Of a stretch of 64,000 nucleotides of DNA, positions 45,958 to 57,229 are shown piece after piece. Both the position numbers and the translations under genes were made by a program. This stretch comes from Zantedeschia hybrid cultivar. Its lineage: Eukaryota > Streptophyta > Magnoliopsida > Alismatales > Araceae. The stretch is taken from contig JARZZO010000005.1 of the NCBI GenBank assembly GCA_030544215.1, forward strand, positions 81,435,024 to 81,499,023, read 5' to 3'. Position 1 is the stretch's first letter, and each line of letters begins with the position of its first letter. The notes beneath the pieces were generated by a model. That model did not search any database, was not told the origin of the DNA, and worked only from the letters and a program-made list of their open reading frames with translations.

Positions 45958-48690
45958 GTAATTAACTTCCTCTTGACATTGCTTGATTTTTTATTTTGTG
46001 ATGTCTGTTGTTGGCTATCTTTTCCTCCTAGATCCTTTTTCAACCGATCAAATATTCCTTTTCCTCGTAGTGTATGTCTCACATAGATTTGCTTCATCTC
46101 ATCAATTGCAGGGTCGTCTCTGACAGTCATATTATCCCTCTCAAGTGTAGATGTACTTCTTCTCAAGAATGATGGTGGCCCAACCATTTTAGGAGTGACT
46201 GGCCTGCTATTTGATTTTAGGTGTTTAGCAAGTTCAAGCTCAGTATCAAGTACAAATAAAGGCACATGCTCTTTCTGACTCTGATGCTCATATGAAGGAG
46301 GTTGATTTTCTTTTTGCCTTTTTGATGTTCTTAATTTTAGATCTCTAGCAACATCTCCATCTAGTATGTTTTCTGCCCATTTTGTATCATCAGGATCAAA
46401 AATTGGCTCATCGACAGTTGCTCGTATCTCAACCCATGTCTGCAAGGGATTGTCATCATCAAATAAGTCTTCCACATCAATTTGGCTAACAACATCTTCT
46501 GCCTGCCTGCAGTTCATTGCTCTTTCAATTGTTGTCTCAACCGGATATTTTTGATCCTCAATCTCATGTTGTAATGGCAGTATACTAATATCTCCAGTCG
46601 TTCAGCCTTTAACCGATTACAAATTTTGGAGTGTACAAGGCTAAATGTGCTCCAATTTTTTTCACACTGACTTGCCGATGTCGTCTGACTTAAAATCCTC
46701 ACTGCAACGAAAACTAAAGGATTATAGCACCTGTCTCTGTTGTACACCATTATCCACCACTCAGTTGTTCCATCGATAAAAAAACAAAAAAAATGAATAA
46801 ATGTATGTTCTTCTTTCTTATGCACATATGACTACAATGTAATCACTAAGTATACCTAGCCTCATTTTCTCTACGGCAATTTGCACATGGTTTTCATTAT
46901 ATGTCTCGAGTCTTAGCCTATAAGTCTTCATCTACAAAGATTGAATGAACAATTAATATAATTGATGGAATCTTGAAAATACAAGTAACTGATTATATCT
47001 TAAACTCAATTCTTCATATAATTGATAAACACTTGTCTTTCTGCCTCAATTCTATCTTCTACTATCCTCGACAAGCGTGCGATCACATTCAGTGTGCCTT
47101 AGATCGCCTCTCCATCAATGTGCACTTGACAACTGTACATTACTCGAAGATTTAAAAAATAACTTGCATTTAGGTGGATAATTAGTAAATAACAATTTAA
47201 TGAATAATCTTTCATGTAACGGTACGAGATTTCATTTACCAGCTACATGCAAGTCGTGGTGTAATGTATTTTCCCATATGAGATCAATAAGCTCCCACCA
47301 TCATATAAGTGTTGGGAATTGCTTTATTGATATGCATCTTAGCAATGTCAATTGTCTCGTACAAATATTCCATGTAATTCTTATCATCCCCATCCACCAA
47401 TTTTAAGACCTTTACGAAGGATTCCACCAACAATAGATAAGTCTGTACGTTGTTTTAATTTTTTTAGTTATCTATGATTTTTCTCACTTCCAAATGTTTA
47501 CATTTAGCTTCAATGGAAGTATTTCGTATATACTTTAAGAACTTATTATATATAAAACCCTTGATCTGATTCCTGAATTTGTACAAAGATTCTAATGAAA
47601 TGAAATTAGATGTAAATCTGTAGGTTCCGCGCAGATGAGATCTCGGCTCCCAATTGCTTATTCTCTGAATATGTTTAAGATCCTAGGATGACCATAAATA
47701 TATTGGGTAATTTTTTGTGCTCTATTTACTGTCTTACTTACATCCGAGTCCTTGCCAATGTCTTCAAGCATCAAGTCCAGACTATGCGATGCACATGGGA
47801 CTTAATAAATGTGTATGCGCTTGTCCATTAACTTCTTTCTTGCAGTCTTATATCAGTGACCACTTGAATAATATTTTCCTCTCCAATTTCCTGCACCATC
47901 TGATCCATCAAACCAAATAAATATTTGACGTTCTTTGAATAGTTTGATGCATCAACATATTTCATAAAAATTGTCCCTTTAGTACAATAAACAAGGAAAT
48001 TAATCATAGATTTCTTCGTGGTACCAGTCCAGCTATAGCACATAATTGTGTATTCTCACTCTTTTCATATAACTTTAAAACTTTCAACCTACTGTTGATG
48101 CTCCTCATATTCTCCATCAAGCCCATGTCCATATATGTCTCGACGTATGGGGGCTTTGAACCCACGACCATGATCTGCTATGACGTCAATTATAGGTTGG
48201 AAATAAAGAGATTGAACAGCATGTGAGGGAACACATGCATGTAAAAATCATTTGCAAATACTCTTAAAAATATGTCCTGCCGCTTCAGCTGACTTTTTTA
48301 CTCCTCTCAATGTTTGCTTGATTTTTTGACTGATTAGAATTTCGCCTTCTAAAAAGATAACTGTCCATAGGACCCACTTGGCCTCTAACTTGAGTTGTGC
48401 ATGTTGTTGATGGTCCATCATCTCTCCTTCGGGCTTCGTCTTCTTCTTGGTGCCACAAACTCTCTCTTCTAGCTGCCGCCATCTCAGGATCTTCATCATC
48501 ATCACTAGAGTCCACAATTTGTTCAACCTTCTGCCTCTCATGTTAAATGTTTTTTTCTTCTAGTCACTCCACCACTCATCTGTTTGTCACAATATTTGTA
48601 TTTCACTCTCCTCTTTGCAGCATTAACTAAGGTGATATGGGCTCACCCTGGGTCCTGCTCTTACTGTCTCTCACTGGACTGCTGATGTTC
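45432..48690 (-). pseudogene. hAT transposase pseudogene (BED finger to hATC dimerisation domain)
   Basis: Read on the minus strand from 48690: a BED-type zinc-finger start (DPGWAHITLVNAAKRRVK with YKYC), an acidic linker (VDSSDDDEDPEMAAARRESL) and the RNase H-like core (TKKSMINFLVYC, VDASNYSKNVKYLFGLMDQM, IIQVVTD with the second catalytic Asp). Remnants follow at 47230-47430 (ENTLHHDLHVAG), then the hATC domain at 46540-46770 (VRILSQTTSASQCEKNWSTF, with the catalytic-type Glu). A long acidic, Gln/Tyr-rich tail with a ten-Asp run ends at 45432. A frameshift near 46517 separates hATC from the tail, and several segments are missing or scrambled, so it is inactive. Confidence 0.85.
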
Positions 48691-48749
48691 AACCATGATC
48701 CTACAACAAGGAAAAAAAAAAAAGAAACAAATGTAAGTACATTTGGCAT

Positions 48750-50333
48750 CATGTTTCTACTTTAAAATATTCAATGAAGTTTAATTAAGCTTCAATTGAT
48801 ATTTAATTTAAGTAATTAGATAAAAAACTCAATAATTAACCACTAATTAGGATCAAAATTGGAACTTTTTTTTAATTAACCTTCAATCAACGCAATTGAT
48901 AGCATTCTCCTACTTTAAAATATTCAATGAAGTTTAATTGCGCTTCAATTGATATTTAATTTAAGTAAATAGACGAAAGGCTTAATAATTAACCACTAAT
49001 TATGGTCAAAATTAGACATTTTCCCTAATTAGGTTTCAGTTGATATTTAATTTAAGTAATTATACAAAAGGCCTAATAATTAATCATTAATTAGGGTAAA
49101 ATTAAGATTTTTCTCTAATTAACCATGAATTAACGCAATTGATAGTATGCTCCTACTTTAAAATATGCAATGAAGCTTAATTAGATTTCAATTGATATTT
49201 AATTTAAGTAATTAGACAAAAAACTCAATAATTAACCACTAATTAGGATCAAAATTGGAACTTTTTCTTAATTAAACTTCAATCAACGCAATTGATAGCA
49301 TTCTCCTATTTTAAAATATTCAATGAAGTTTAATTGCGCTTCAATTGATATTTAATTTAAGTAAATAGAGTCATAGACGAAAGGCTTAATAATTAACCAC
49401 TAATTATGGTCAAAATTAGACATTTTTCCTAATTAGGTTTCAATTGATATTTAATTTAAGTAATTATACAAAAGGCCTAATAATTAATCATTAATTAGGG
49501 TAAAATTGAGATTTTTCTCTAATTAACCATCAATTAACGCAATTGATAGTATGCTCCTACTTTAAAATATGCAATGAAGCTTAATTAGATTTCAATTGAT
49601 ATTTAATTTAAGTAATTAGACAAAAAACTCAATAATTAACCACTAATTAGGATCAAAATTGGAACTTTTTCTTAATTAACCTTCAATCAACGCAATTGAT
49701 AGCATTCTCCTACTTTAAAATATTCAATGAAATTTAATTGCGCTTCAATTGATATTTAATTTAAGTAAATAGACGAAAGGTTTAATAATTAACCACTAAT
49801 TATGGTCAAAATTAGACATTTTTCCTAATTAGGTTTTAATTGATATTTAATTTAAGTAATTATATAAAAGGCCTAATAATTAATCATTAATTAGGGTAAA
49901 ATTGAGATTTTTCTCTAATTAACCATCAATTAACGCAATTGATAGTATGCTCCTACTTTAAAATATGCAATGAAGCTTAATTAGATTTCAATTGATATTT
50001 AATTTAAGTAATTAGACAAAAAACTCAATAATTAACCACTAATTAGGGTCAAAATTAGAACTTTTTCTTAATTAACCTTCAATCAACACGATTGATAGCA
50101 TGTTCCTACTTTAAAATATTCAATGAAACTTAATTAGGTTTCAATTGATATTTAATTTAAGTAAATAGACAAAATGCCTAATAATTAACTACTAATTAGG
50201 GTCAAAATTGGACCTTTTCCCTAATTAGGCTTCAATTGATATTTAATTTAAGTAATTATACAAAAGGCCTAATAATTAATCATTAATTAGGGTCAAAATT
50301 GAGATTTTTCTCTAATTAACCTTCAATCAACGC
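48750..50333. repeat. AT-rich higher-order tandem array (left part)
   Basis: Units built on tactttaaaatattcaatga, aattgatatttaatttaagt and taaccactaattagg recur. Two half-units of about 150 and 245 bp alternate, so the higher-order period is about 400 bp. For example the phrase tactttaaaatatgcaatga starts at 49154, 49558 and 49954. Adjacent higher-order copies are almost identical. The array is part of the 45117-55919 hAT and is broken by the hAT at 50334. Confidence 0.9.
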
Positions 50334-53300
50334 CATGGTCGGCCGGGTCGGACCGGGTCGGATCGGATCGCCCGGTCCGCTCGGAATCGGAGCGGTCCGA
50401 TCCGACCCCGAGCCCCGACCCAACGATCCCAGCCGGGATCGCTGGGATCGGGTGGGGGTCGGCCGGGTCGTCCGACCCCAACCTGGGTCGGTCTGGGTCG
50501 GACCGGTCCGGCCGACCCGGCCACCCAACGGCTAGTTCTGAACTAGCCGTTGGGTAGCCGTTGGGAACCCATTCAAATGGGTTCCCAACGGTTAGGAGGG
50601 GCTTCTAAGCCCCTCCAAGTCCCCCCCAAGTCCCTATAAAACCCCCTCCTACCCTTCTCTCCCTCATTCACACAAATTCTCATTTCTCTCTCTCTCTAAA
50701 TTCTAAAACTTCTCTCTCTCTCTCTCTAAGCTCTCATACTCTCTCAAAGACTCAAAGCTCTCTTAACTTCTTTCTCTCCAAACTTCCAAAGCTCTCTAGA
50801 GTTCTAAACTCTAAAGGACGGACCGACGGACTACATCAAATTTTTTTCATCATATTATTTTTATTGCATTTTAATTTTTCTCTCTAACCTCTTTTTGTCT
50901 TTGTAGCTTTATTTCTCATTGTCTCTCACTCTCCCTCGAGGTATGATATGAAATCTCACTCTCTTTCTCTATGTTTTTTCTTATTTCTCACCATTTCTCT
51001 TTATGTAATTAGTTAATTACTAATTATCTCTTTCCCTATTAATATATTTTTTATTTTTAAAGATGTCGACTTCTGAGCATAATGAGGCCACATCTGTCAC
51101 CTCTCGTGGTGACCCGGGATGGAACCACTGCACCGTCGTAGACATGGCTTCACGCAAAGTCAAATGCAACTACTGCAGTCGGATTATTTCGGGTGGAGTT
51201 TTTCGTCTAAAACAACATATTGGGGGTGTCAAAGGAGAAGTGAAGGCTTGTACTGCTGCACCACTAGAGGTAAAAAATCAATTCAAAAATTACCTACGAC
51301 AAAGAGAGTTGGAAAAAGGAGCAGCATCAACGATGAGAGGCCAAATTAGGGAAGAAATGACACGGCCCTCAGGTTAAGGTATTCATATTCACCCTCCGGG
51401 AGATAGATCTCGGGAGGGAGACATAGACCCTACCAGAAGGAGATCTACTGCATTTGAAGACTTCTCTCGAGGTATTATTTGATTTAAAATTTTCAATTAA
51501 TTATTTACTTCTTTATACTTCATCTCGATTAAATTAGTCTAATCATCTATTTTAATTTAAAGATGATATACGTCGAGCGATGGACGAAAGTAGACGATCT
51601 TTTGCTGATGAGGATGTGTATAGACGCACCGGTCGACACGTTGGGCAAGGGAGTGGATCCGGACATGGATCCAACGAGGAGGAAATTCATGACTTGACTA
51701 GGGACAATGATCCTAGAGTGGGTCCTATAGATGCTTTCCTAACAAGACGGAGAGGTAGACAACCATCAATCACAGCTGCTATGAAGAACCTGAAGGTATG
51801 CAAGGAGAAGATTGGCCGTGCTGTTTCGAGATGGTTTGTTTATAACAGTGTACCTGCCAATGCTGCAAAGGGTCCTTATTGGGAGGACATGATTGAGACT
51901 ATTGGAGATGTGGGTAAGGGTATTCCTGGACCAACCCCCAAGGAGATATACAACACTTATCTTCCTCAAGAGGTAAGTGATCTCCAGGAGTATATCAAGT
52001 CGTTTGAGCGAATTTGGGATGAAAGAGGATGCACAATAATGACAGATGGCTGGACAGGTGAGTACATTGAATTAGTTTAACATATTTAGAAATTAGAATC
52101 TTAGATTAACAGATTATATTTTTAGTTAATTTAGACATTCGCTAACATCTATAACATTATTTGAATAGGAATTACGAGAAGAAGTATGATTAACTTCCTT
52201 ATATACTGTCAAGCTGGGACTGTATTTTGGAAGTCCGTAGATGCTAGTAGAAAGGTAAAGAATGCTGAATATCTTTTCAAGTTAATTGATGACATTGTGG
52301 AACAGGTGGGAGAAGATCGGGTTGTCTAAGTTGTAACAAATAATGCAGCTTCATATAAAGCTGCTGGCCATATGTTAATGGAGAAGAGGCCACATCTATA
52401 TTGGCTTCCTTGCTCTGCTCATTCCCTAGATTTGATGCTAGAAGATATTGGGAAATATGTCAAAATTACTGAAACAGTGAAGTCAGCCCAATTCATCACA
52501 TCCTATATCTACAACCATAACTATGTGCTCACGTTGATGCGTGAACACACTGGACAGAGGGAGTTACTACGTCCTGGGATAACTCGTTTCGCCTCCACAT
52601 ACATTTCCTTAGAGAGTATACAATCACAAAAACGCCCCTTGAAGCAGATGATTTCAAGTAAAGGATGGGAGGATTGGATGACAAGGCACGCGAAGCATGA
52701 TGCTAGAGACAAGGGGAAGCAGGTTGAGGACTTGATTGAGAGCCGAGAGTATTGGAAGGATATAAAGATGATCTTGAGCGTAGTTGAACCTCTTGTGCGG
52801 GTTCTGAGGATGGTGGATGGAGATAAGAAGGCCACAATGGGATATTTATATGAAGCTATGGACCGTGCAAAGGAAGACATTGCTAGGGCCAACAAAAATA
52901 CATACAGAAAGTGGTGGGATATTATAGATGCAAGATGGGATAGGACACTCCACCATGACTTGCATGCGGCAGGTAACAAAATAAGTCAATCCATATTGGT
53001 CGCCATTTTATTTCCTATAAGTTTTATTTCATTTTTAATTTATTTTTCAATTCTTTAGGTCATTTCTTCAACCCAAGATACCAATATAGCTCTGCTACTC
53101 AACATGCGCCCAATGATGAAGAAGTACTCCGTGGGACTCAAAATGTAATTCGGCGTTTGTTACATGATGAGGATCGAGCTATCATAGCATGCAACAAAAT
53201 GCATCACTATAGGCTCCGGACATTACATTTTGGTACTCATCGTGCTCAACGGGCAGTCATGTTGCTTTCACCAGGTATTTAGAATTTTACACATAACTAA

Positions 53301-55015
53301 TACTTTCAAAAAATTGTTATCAACTTATCATGCATAGGCTTTACAAATTACAATACTAATTGTTAGTTGGATCATTATGGAATTACAGCTGATTGGTGGA
53401 TGGATCATGGGAAGGCTCCAGGTTATGAAGATCTTGCTTATGTTGCTATCCGTGTATTGAGCCAAACCACCTCCTCTTCTGGCTGTGAGAGGAACTGGTC
53501 TACATTTAGCTTGATACACACCAAGCAAAGGAACCGATTAAGCTCAGCGAGATTAGAGCAATTGGTCTTTTGCCACTACAACATGCGCTTGAAATTAAAG
53601 AATCTTCAAAAAATTCAAGAGAACCAAAGAGAAGAAGAACGATGGAGAGATGAAGTTGCTGGAAGACCGGTGCAAGCAGAACAACAAGTTGAGGAACCAA
53701 TCGATCTGGACGAGATATTTGAGGAGCAGAACCCATTGAATGCATGGGTGGATGCAAGGAATGTTTCGAGTCCATCAGAATTCGATCCAAACGATCGGTC
53801 ATGGGCAGAAGGACAATTAGATGGTGTCCCCTTGTCCGTTGAGTTTCAACTTCCACCTCCTTCAAAACGGCAAAAGAAATCCACCCCACAAAGTTCAGGT
53901 AAGGGTAAAGGCAAACTAATGGATGTTGATATTGTAGATTTAGAAACTGTACAAGAAGATGAGTCAGACGAGACACCAGAGCCGAGCGACAAGGTCGTTT
54001 ACCAAACTTCAGACGACTCTACTTCGGCAACGACTACCCCTGACGATGACGATGATGATCCACATGGAAGTCAAGGTGGATCCTTGCAACAACGGTCATC
54101 TCGAGGACGTGGAGGATCAAGTCAACATGGTGAAGCTCCTCCAATGATTTTCACAGGAGAGCAAGAATTTACGCATGCTACGCAGGATGCCGACCACTCC
54201 AGTAGGTTGGCTAAGGGCACATCAGCAACAAATAAAGGCAAAGGGAAACAACAACAAGAGCTCCTAAAGAGAACATCCTCTCAAGAGCATTCGTCTGATG
54301 CATCCTCTCAAGTTCCATTAGATGGTTATAGTCCTTATGGATATCCAAGTACATATTATCAACATCCACCATCCTATGATGCATCGAGTTACTTAGGAGG
54401 ATATCCCACTTATCCTCCAACTTCAGATATTTCCTCTTATCAATCCTCAACCTCAGAAGGATCTTATCATGAGCCAAAGACACAAGGATGGATACCGGTG
54501 ACAATAATCTACCCATTCACAGATGAGTATAACCGATTTGTACAGGAATATGAACAATGTTACCAAGCTTATATGTCTTGGGCTGATTATGTGCAACATT
54601 TGTATAGCACCTACAATGTAAGGCTAGAATAAATGTATGTCTACTTGTTCTGTCACTTTGTGTGAGTGTTTTTTTTTTATTATCATGTAATACTTAGGGG
54701 TAAGGTTTTATATCCCCCCCATGTATTGTATTCAAGTTTTTTTCAAAGTTAATAAAAATTCAAGGGCTTACCCAAGGTCCTAGATAAGTTTTGGGTAAAT
54801 ATAATTTTTCCTGATTTTTTGAATTTTTTTCTTATTTTTTGGACTTGTTTTTCTATTTTTTCCCTATTTTCTTCTATTTTTTCCCCTTTTTATAAATTGG
54901 ATTGGCCAAACCGGTCCGGCTCGGTCCGGACCGGTTTGGGATCGGATCGGATCGTCCGATCCACTCGGTCAGGACCGGACCGATCCGAGTCCGACCCCCG
55001 AGTTGGCCTACCTTG
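50334..55015 (+). mobile_element. hAT transposon (4682 bp), GGTCGG family, nested
   Basis: The ends CATGGTCGGCCGG and, reversed, CAAGGTAGGCCAA are flanked by a perfect 8-bp duplication, ATCAACGC at 50326-50333 and 55016-55023, taken from the tandem repeat. Subterminal regions (50340-50520 and 54900-55010) are dense in CGGGTCGG and CCGATCC motifs. An inverted repeat, aactagccgttgggtagccg, lies near 50530-50600. It carries a five-exon transposase gene with few lesions. Confidence 0.93.
51063..54632 (+). pseudogene. hAT transposase gene, five exons, two stops and a changed catalytic residue
   Basis: Proposed exons are 51063-51471, 51563-52057, 52169-52972, 53059-53274 and 53389-54632, all with GT..AG borders. 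Exon 1 has the BED finger (VKCNYCSRIISGGVFRLKQH). Exon 2 has RVGPIDAFLTRRRGRQPSI and ends in TDGWTG, with the first catalytic Asp. Exon 3 begins ITRRSMINFLIYCQAGTVFW, has VVTNNAASYKAAG where VVTDNA is expected, and continues through LPCSAHSLDLML. Exon 5 has hATC (VLSQTTSSSGCERNWSTF) and a Ser/Tyr/Gly-rich tail. TAA codons at 51375-51377 and 52327-52329 interrupt it, both probably from CAA or CAG. The transposase would cut and paste DNA in the nucleus, but this copy is inactive as it stands. Confidence 0.9.
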
Positions 55016-55440
55016 ATCAACGCACTTGATAGCATGTTCTTACTTTAAAATATACAATAAATCTTAATTAGACTTCAATTGATATTTAGTTAAGGTAATT
55101 AGACAAAAAGTCTAATAATTGACCACTAATTATGGTCAAAATTGGACCTTTTCCCTAGTTAACCTTCAATCAACGCAATTGATAACATGCTCCTACTTTA
55201 AAATATAGAATGAAATTTAATTAGGCTTCAATTGATGTTTAATTAACATAATTAGACAAAAGTCCTAATTTTTAACCTTAATTAAAGTCAAATTTAGGAT
55301 TTTTCTCTAATTACGGTTCAATGAATGCAATTGATAGTATGCTCCTATTTTAAATTATGCAATGAGCGATAATTAAGCTTAAATTAATGTTTAATTGAAG
55401 TAATTGAACAAAAGTCCTAATTATTAATCGCTAATTAAGG
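55016..55440. repeat. AT-rich tandem array (right part)
   Basis: The array resumes directly after the nested hAT (tactttaaaatatacaat, aattgatatttag, caaaagtcctaa). These units are clearly more diverged than those on the left, so the array edge is older or less homogenised. Confidence 0.82.
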
Positions 55441-55776
55441 TCGAAAATTTGGGGTTGTCTATTTTGGTAAGAAAACAAACGTAAATAATATAATAACAGT
55501 TAACACCTCAAAAATAATATAAAGATTTAAAATATATATCATACCTTCTTCTATTTCTTTTCTTCTTTTACCCAAAAGAGCCAAAACCTCTCCGGCTGCG
55601 GGCTGCAGCGGCGGCGGGCGGCGGCGGCGGCACCTTCTCCTCCTTCCCATCCAGCCTTCAAAAACGCAGAAGCCCCTCTCACAGATCTGTTTATGTGAGG
55701 GGAAAGTGAAACATCCCTTTTAAGGGGACGTTTCGGCCGGTACACCCGAAACCAGACCGGTACCGAATCGGTACAA

Positions 55777-55777
<1 letters not shown>

Positions 55778-55816
<39 letters not shown>
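55778..55816. repeat. (TTA)n microsatellite
   Basis: About 13 TTA repeats near the right end of the outer hAT. Confidence 0.85.
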
Positions 55817-55819
<3 letters not shown>

Positions 55820-56513
55820 GATATCGAACATTTGACCCCGTACCGATACTGGTGCCAGCCGATAGTACTGGTACGTACCGGCCGGTACGTACCGATATCG
55901 GTCGGTACTGCTAACCATGATAGCTAGTAAGTACATATTCCAAATCTCCTTCTCATTAGGTACTGGATTAACCTTCTCCTAGTCTAATAATAGCTGTTAA
56001 ATATCTGAATGTCTACGTCAAGGGGCCTCCAAACATGGTTTGTTAACTCGAAACTACTCGTGTGAGTCCAGTCGTATTTGGACGAGTCTGGTCTGGGGCT
56101 ATCAACGGAGCGTATACGGAGCAGATGTCATAGTATCCAACTCCGCTTTGTTTAGCATTATCCAAATATCTGACTCCATGTATTATCTAGTGGATAATAA
56201 AATTTTCTATCCGTATTTGACTTCGTCGGATAATATCCGAATTCAGATATTAATTTGAATATTTGATTATTTCAATTTGACTTATAACTTAATGACTTGT
56301 GAATTTTATTCTTTGTAAAGTATAGCCTATAAACATCATACATATATTTTAAATGAATAAATATTCAAGTTATAAATATCCAAATAAATTTTAAACTCAA
56401 ATGCTCTGCTCAATATACCTTAGATAATAAATGGCTTAATCTAAATAAGTAAGATTACTAAAAATAAAAATATAATCGCAATAGATTTCATCGTTATTCC
56501 TCTACATATTTGT

Positions 56514-56587
56514 TAAACATATAGCTCAATTGGGAGAGCGTTAGATGAAGATATGAAGATCACTGGTTTCGATCCATGTTCACCGCA
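56514..56587 (+). pseudogene. tRNA-Phe(GAA)-like pseudogene
   Basis: tAGCTCAATTGGGAGAGCG matches the nuclear tRNA-Phe D arm and A box. GATGAAGATATGAAG matches the anticodon region with GAA, and GGTTTCGATCC is the B box. It ends CACCGCA. The 5' acceptor strand (taaacat) cannot pair with the 3' side, and the anticodon stem lacks a base, so it is not a functional tRNA. It may instead be the head of a tRNA-derived SINE. Confidence 0.65.
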
Positions 56588-56589
56588 AT

Positions 56590-57128
56590 CTATGTAGTAA
56601 GAGGCGAGAGGCGAGCTAGGCGACGAAGGGTTTGCCTCACCCTTAAATACCTAGGGGATCGCCCAGGCGTTTAAGGCGATGTGTTTTCTTTCATACATTA
56701 CCATGAAGGAAGAAAATAGTAGTATGAATAAAAGAAAACTCTAAGATAATCATATGTAAGACCTTGAGAAACACTGATAATGTCCAACATATAATGGCCA
56801 ATTTGTATAAAGCACTCATGTACAAGCGCATAGTCTTAGGAATCATAAAAAATAAGAAACGATGTGATAGCATATAAGAAAAAAGGAAAAAAAAAACATG
56901 GTATGTAAGAGAAGAAAGATATTGGACATTATTAAAGGAGACATTAAAAGTAGTACCACAATTAAAAATAAGAAATAAGAAAAGTAGTACCACAATTAAA
57001 AAAGAAATAAGCGTTTAGGCAAGTGCTTAGGTGAGTGAAGCGAATATGAGGCGGGGCGAAGCATTCTTGGCTCGCCTCAACCTACTTCATCGCCTAGGCG
57101 AGCGAGGCGATCGCCTTTGATAACATAG
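56590..57128. mobile_element. hAT MITE (539 bp), GCCTAGGCG family
   Basis: The ends CTATGTAGTAAGAGGCGA and, reversed, CTATGTTATCAAAGGCGA are flanked by a perfect 8-bp duplication, ACCGCAAT at 56582-56589 and 57129-57136. Subterminal GGCGAG, GCCTAGGCG and GTTTAGGCAAG motifs are present, with a plain AT-rich centre. The ends resemble the element at 43264, so they are probably one family group. Confidence 0.88.
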
Positions 57129-57229
57129 ACCGCAATTCATAATGTTTGTGTCTCTCAGTTTCAATATCTGGCCATGAGTATATTCTCTTGGACTCCAACC
57201 ATTATTTCCCCTGTAGGCCTTTGTTGCGG

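Larger units (their letters stand above)
45117..55919 (-). mobile_element. hAT transposon of the GGTACCGG family, interrupted by a second hAT
   Basis: The ends CATGGATGGCAGTACCGG and, reversed, CATGGTTAGCAGTACCGA are flanked by a perfect 8-bp duplication, ATAGCTAG at 45109-45116 and 55920-55927. The span is 10.8 kb, or about 6.1 kb after removing the nested hAT at 50334-55015. It contains a decayed minus-strand transposase gene (45432-48690), an AT-rich tandem array and a (TTA)n run (55778-55816). Subterminal regions are rich in GTACCGG and GATATCGG. Confidence 0.88.
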
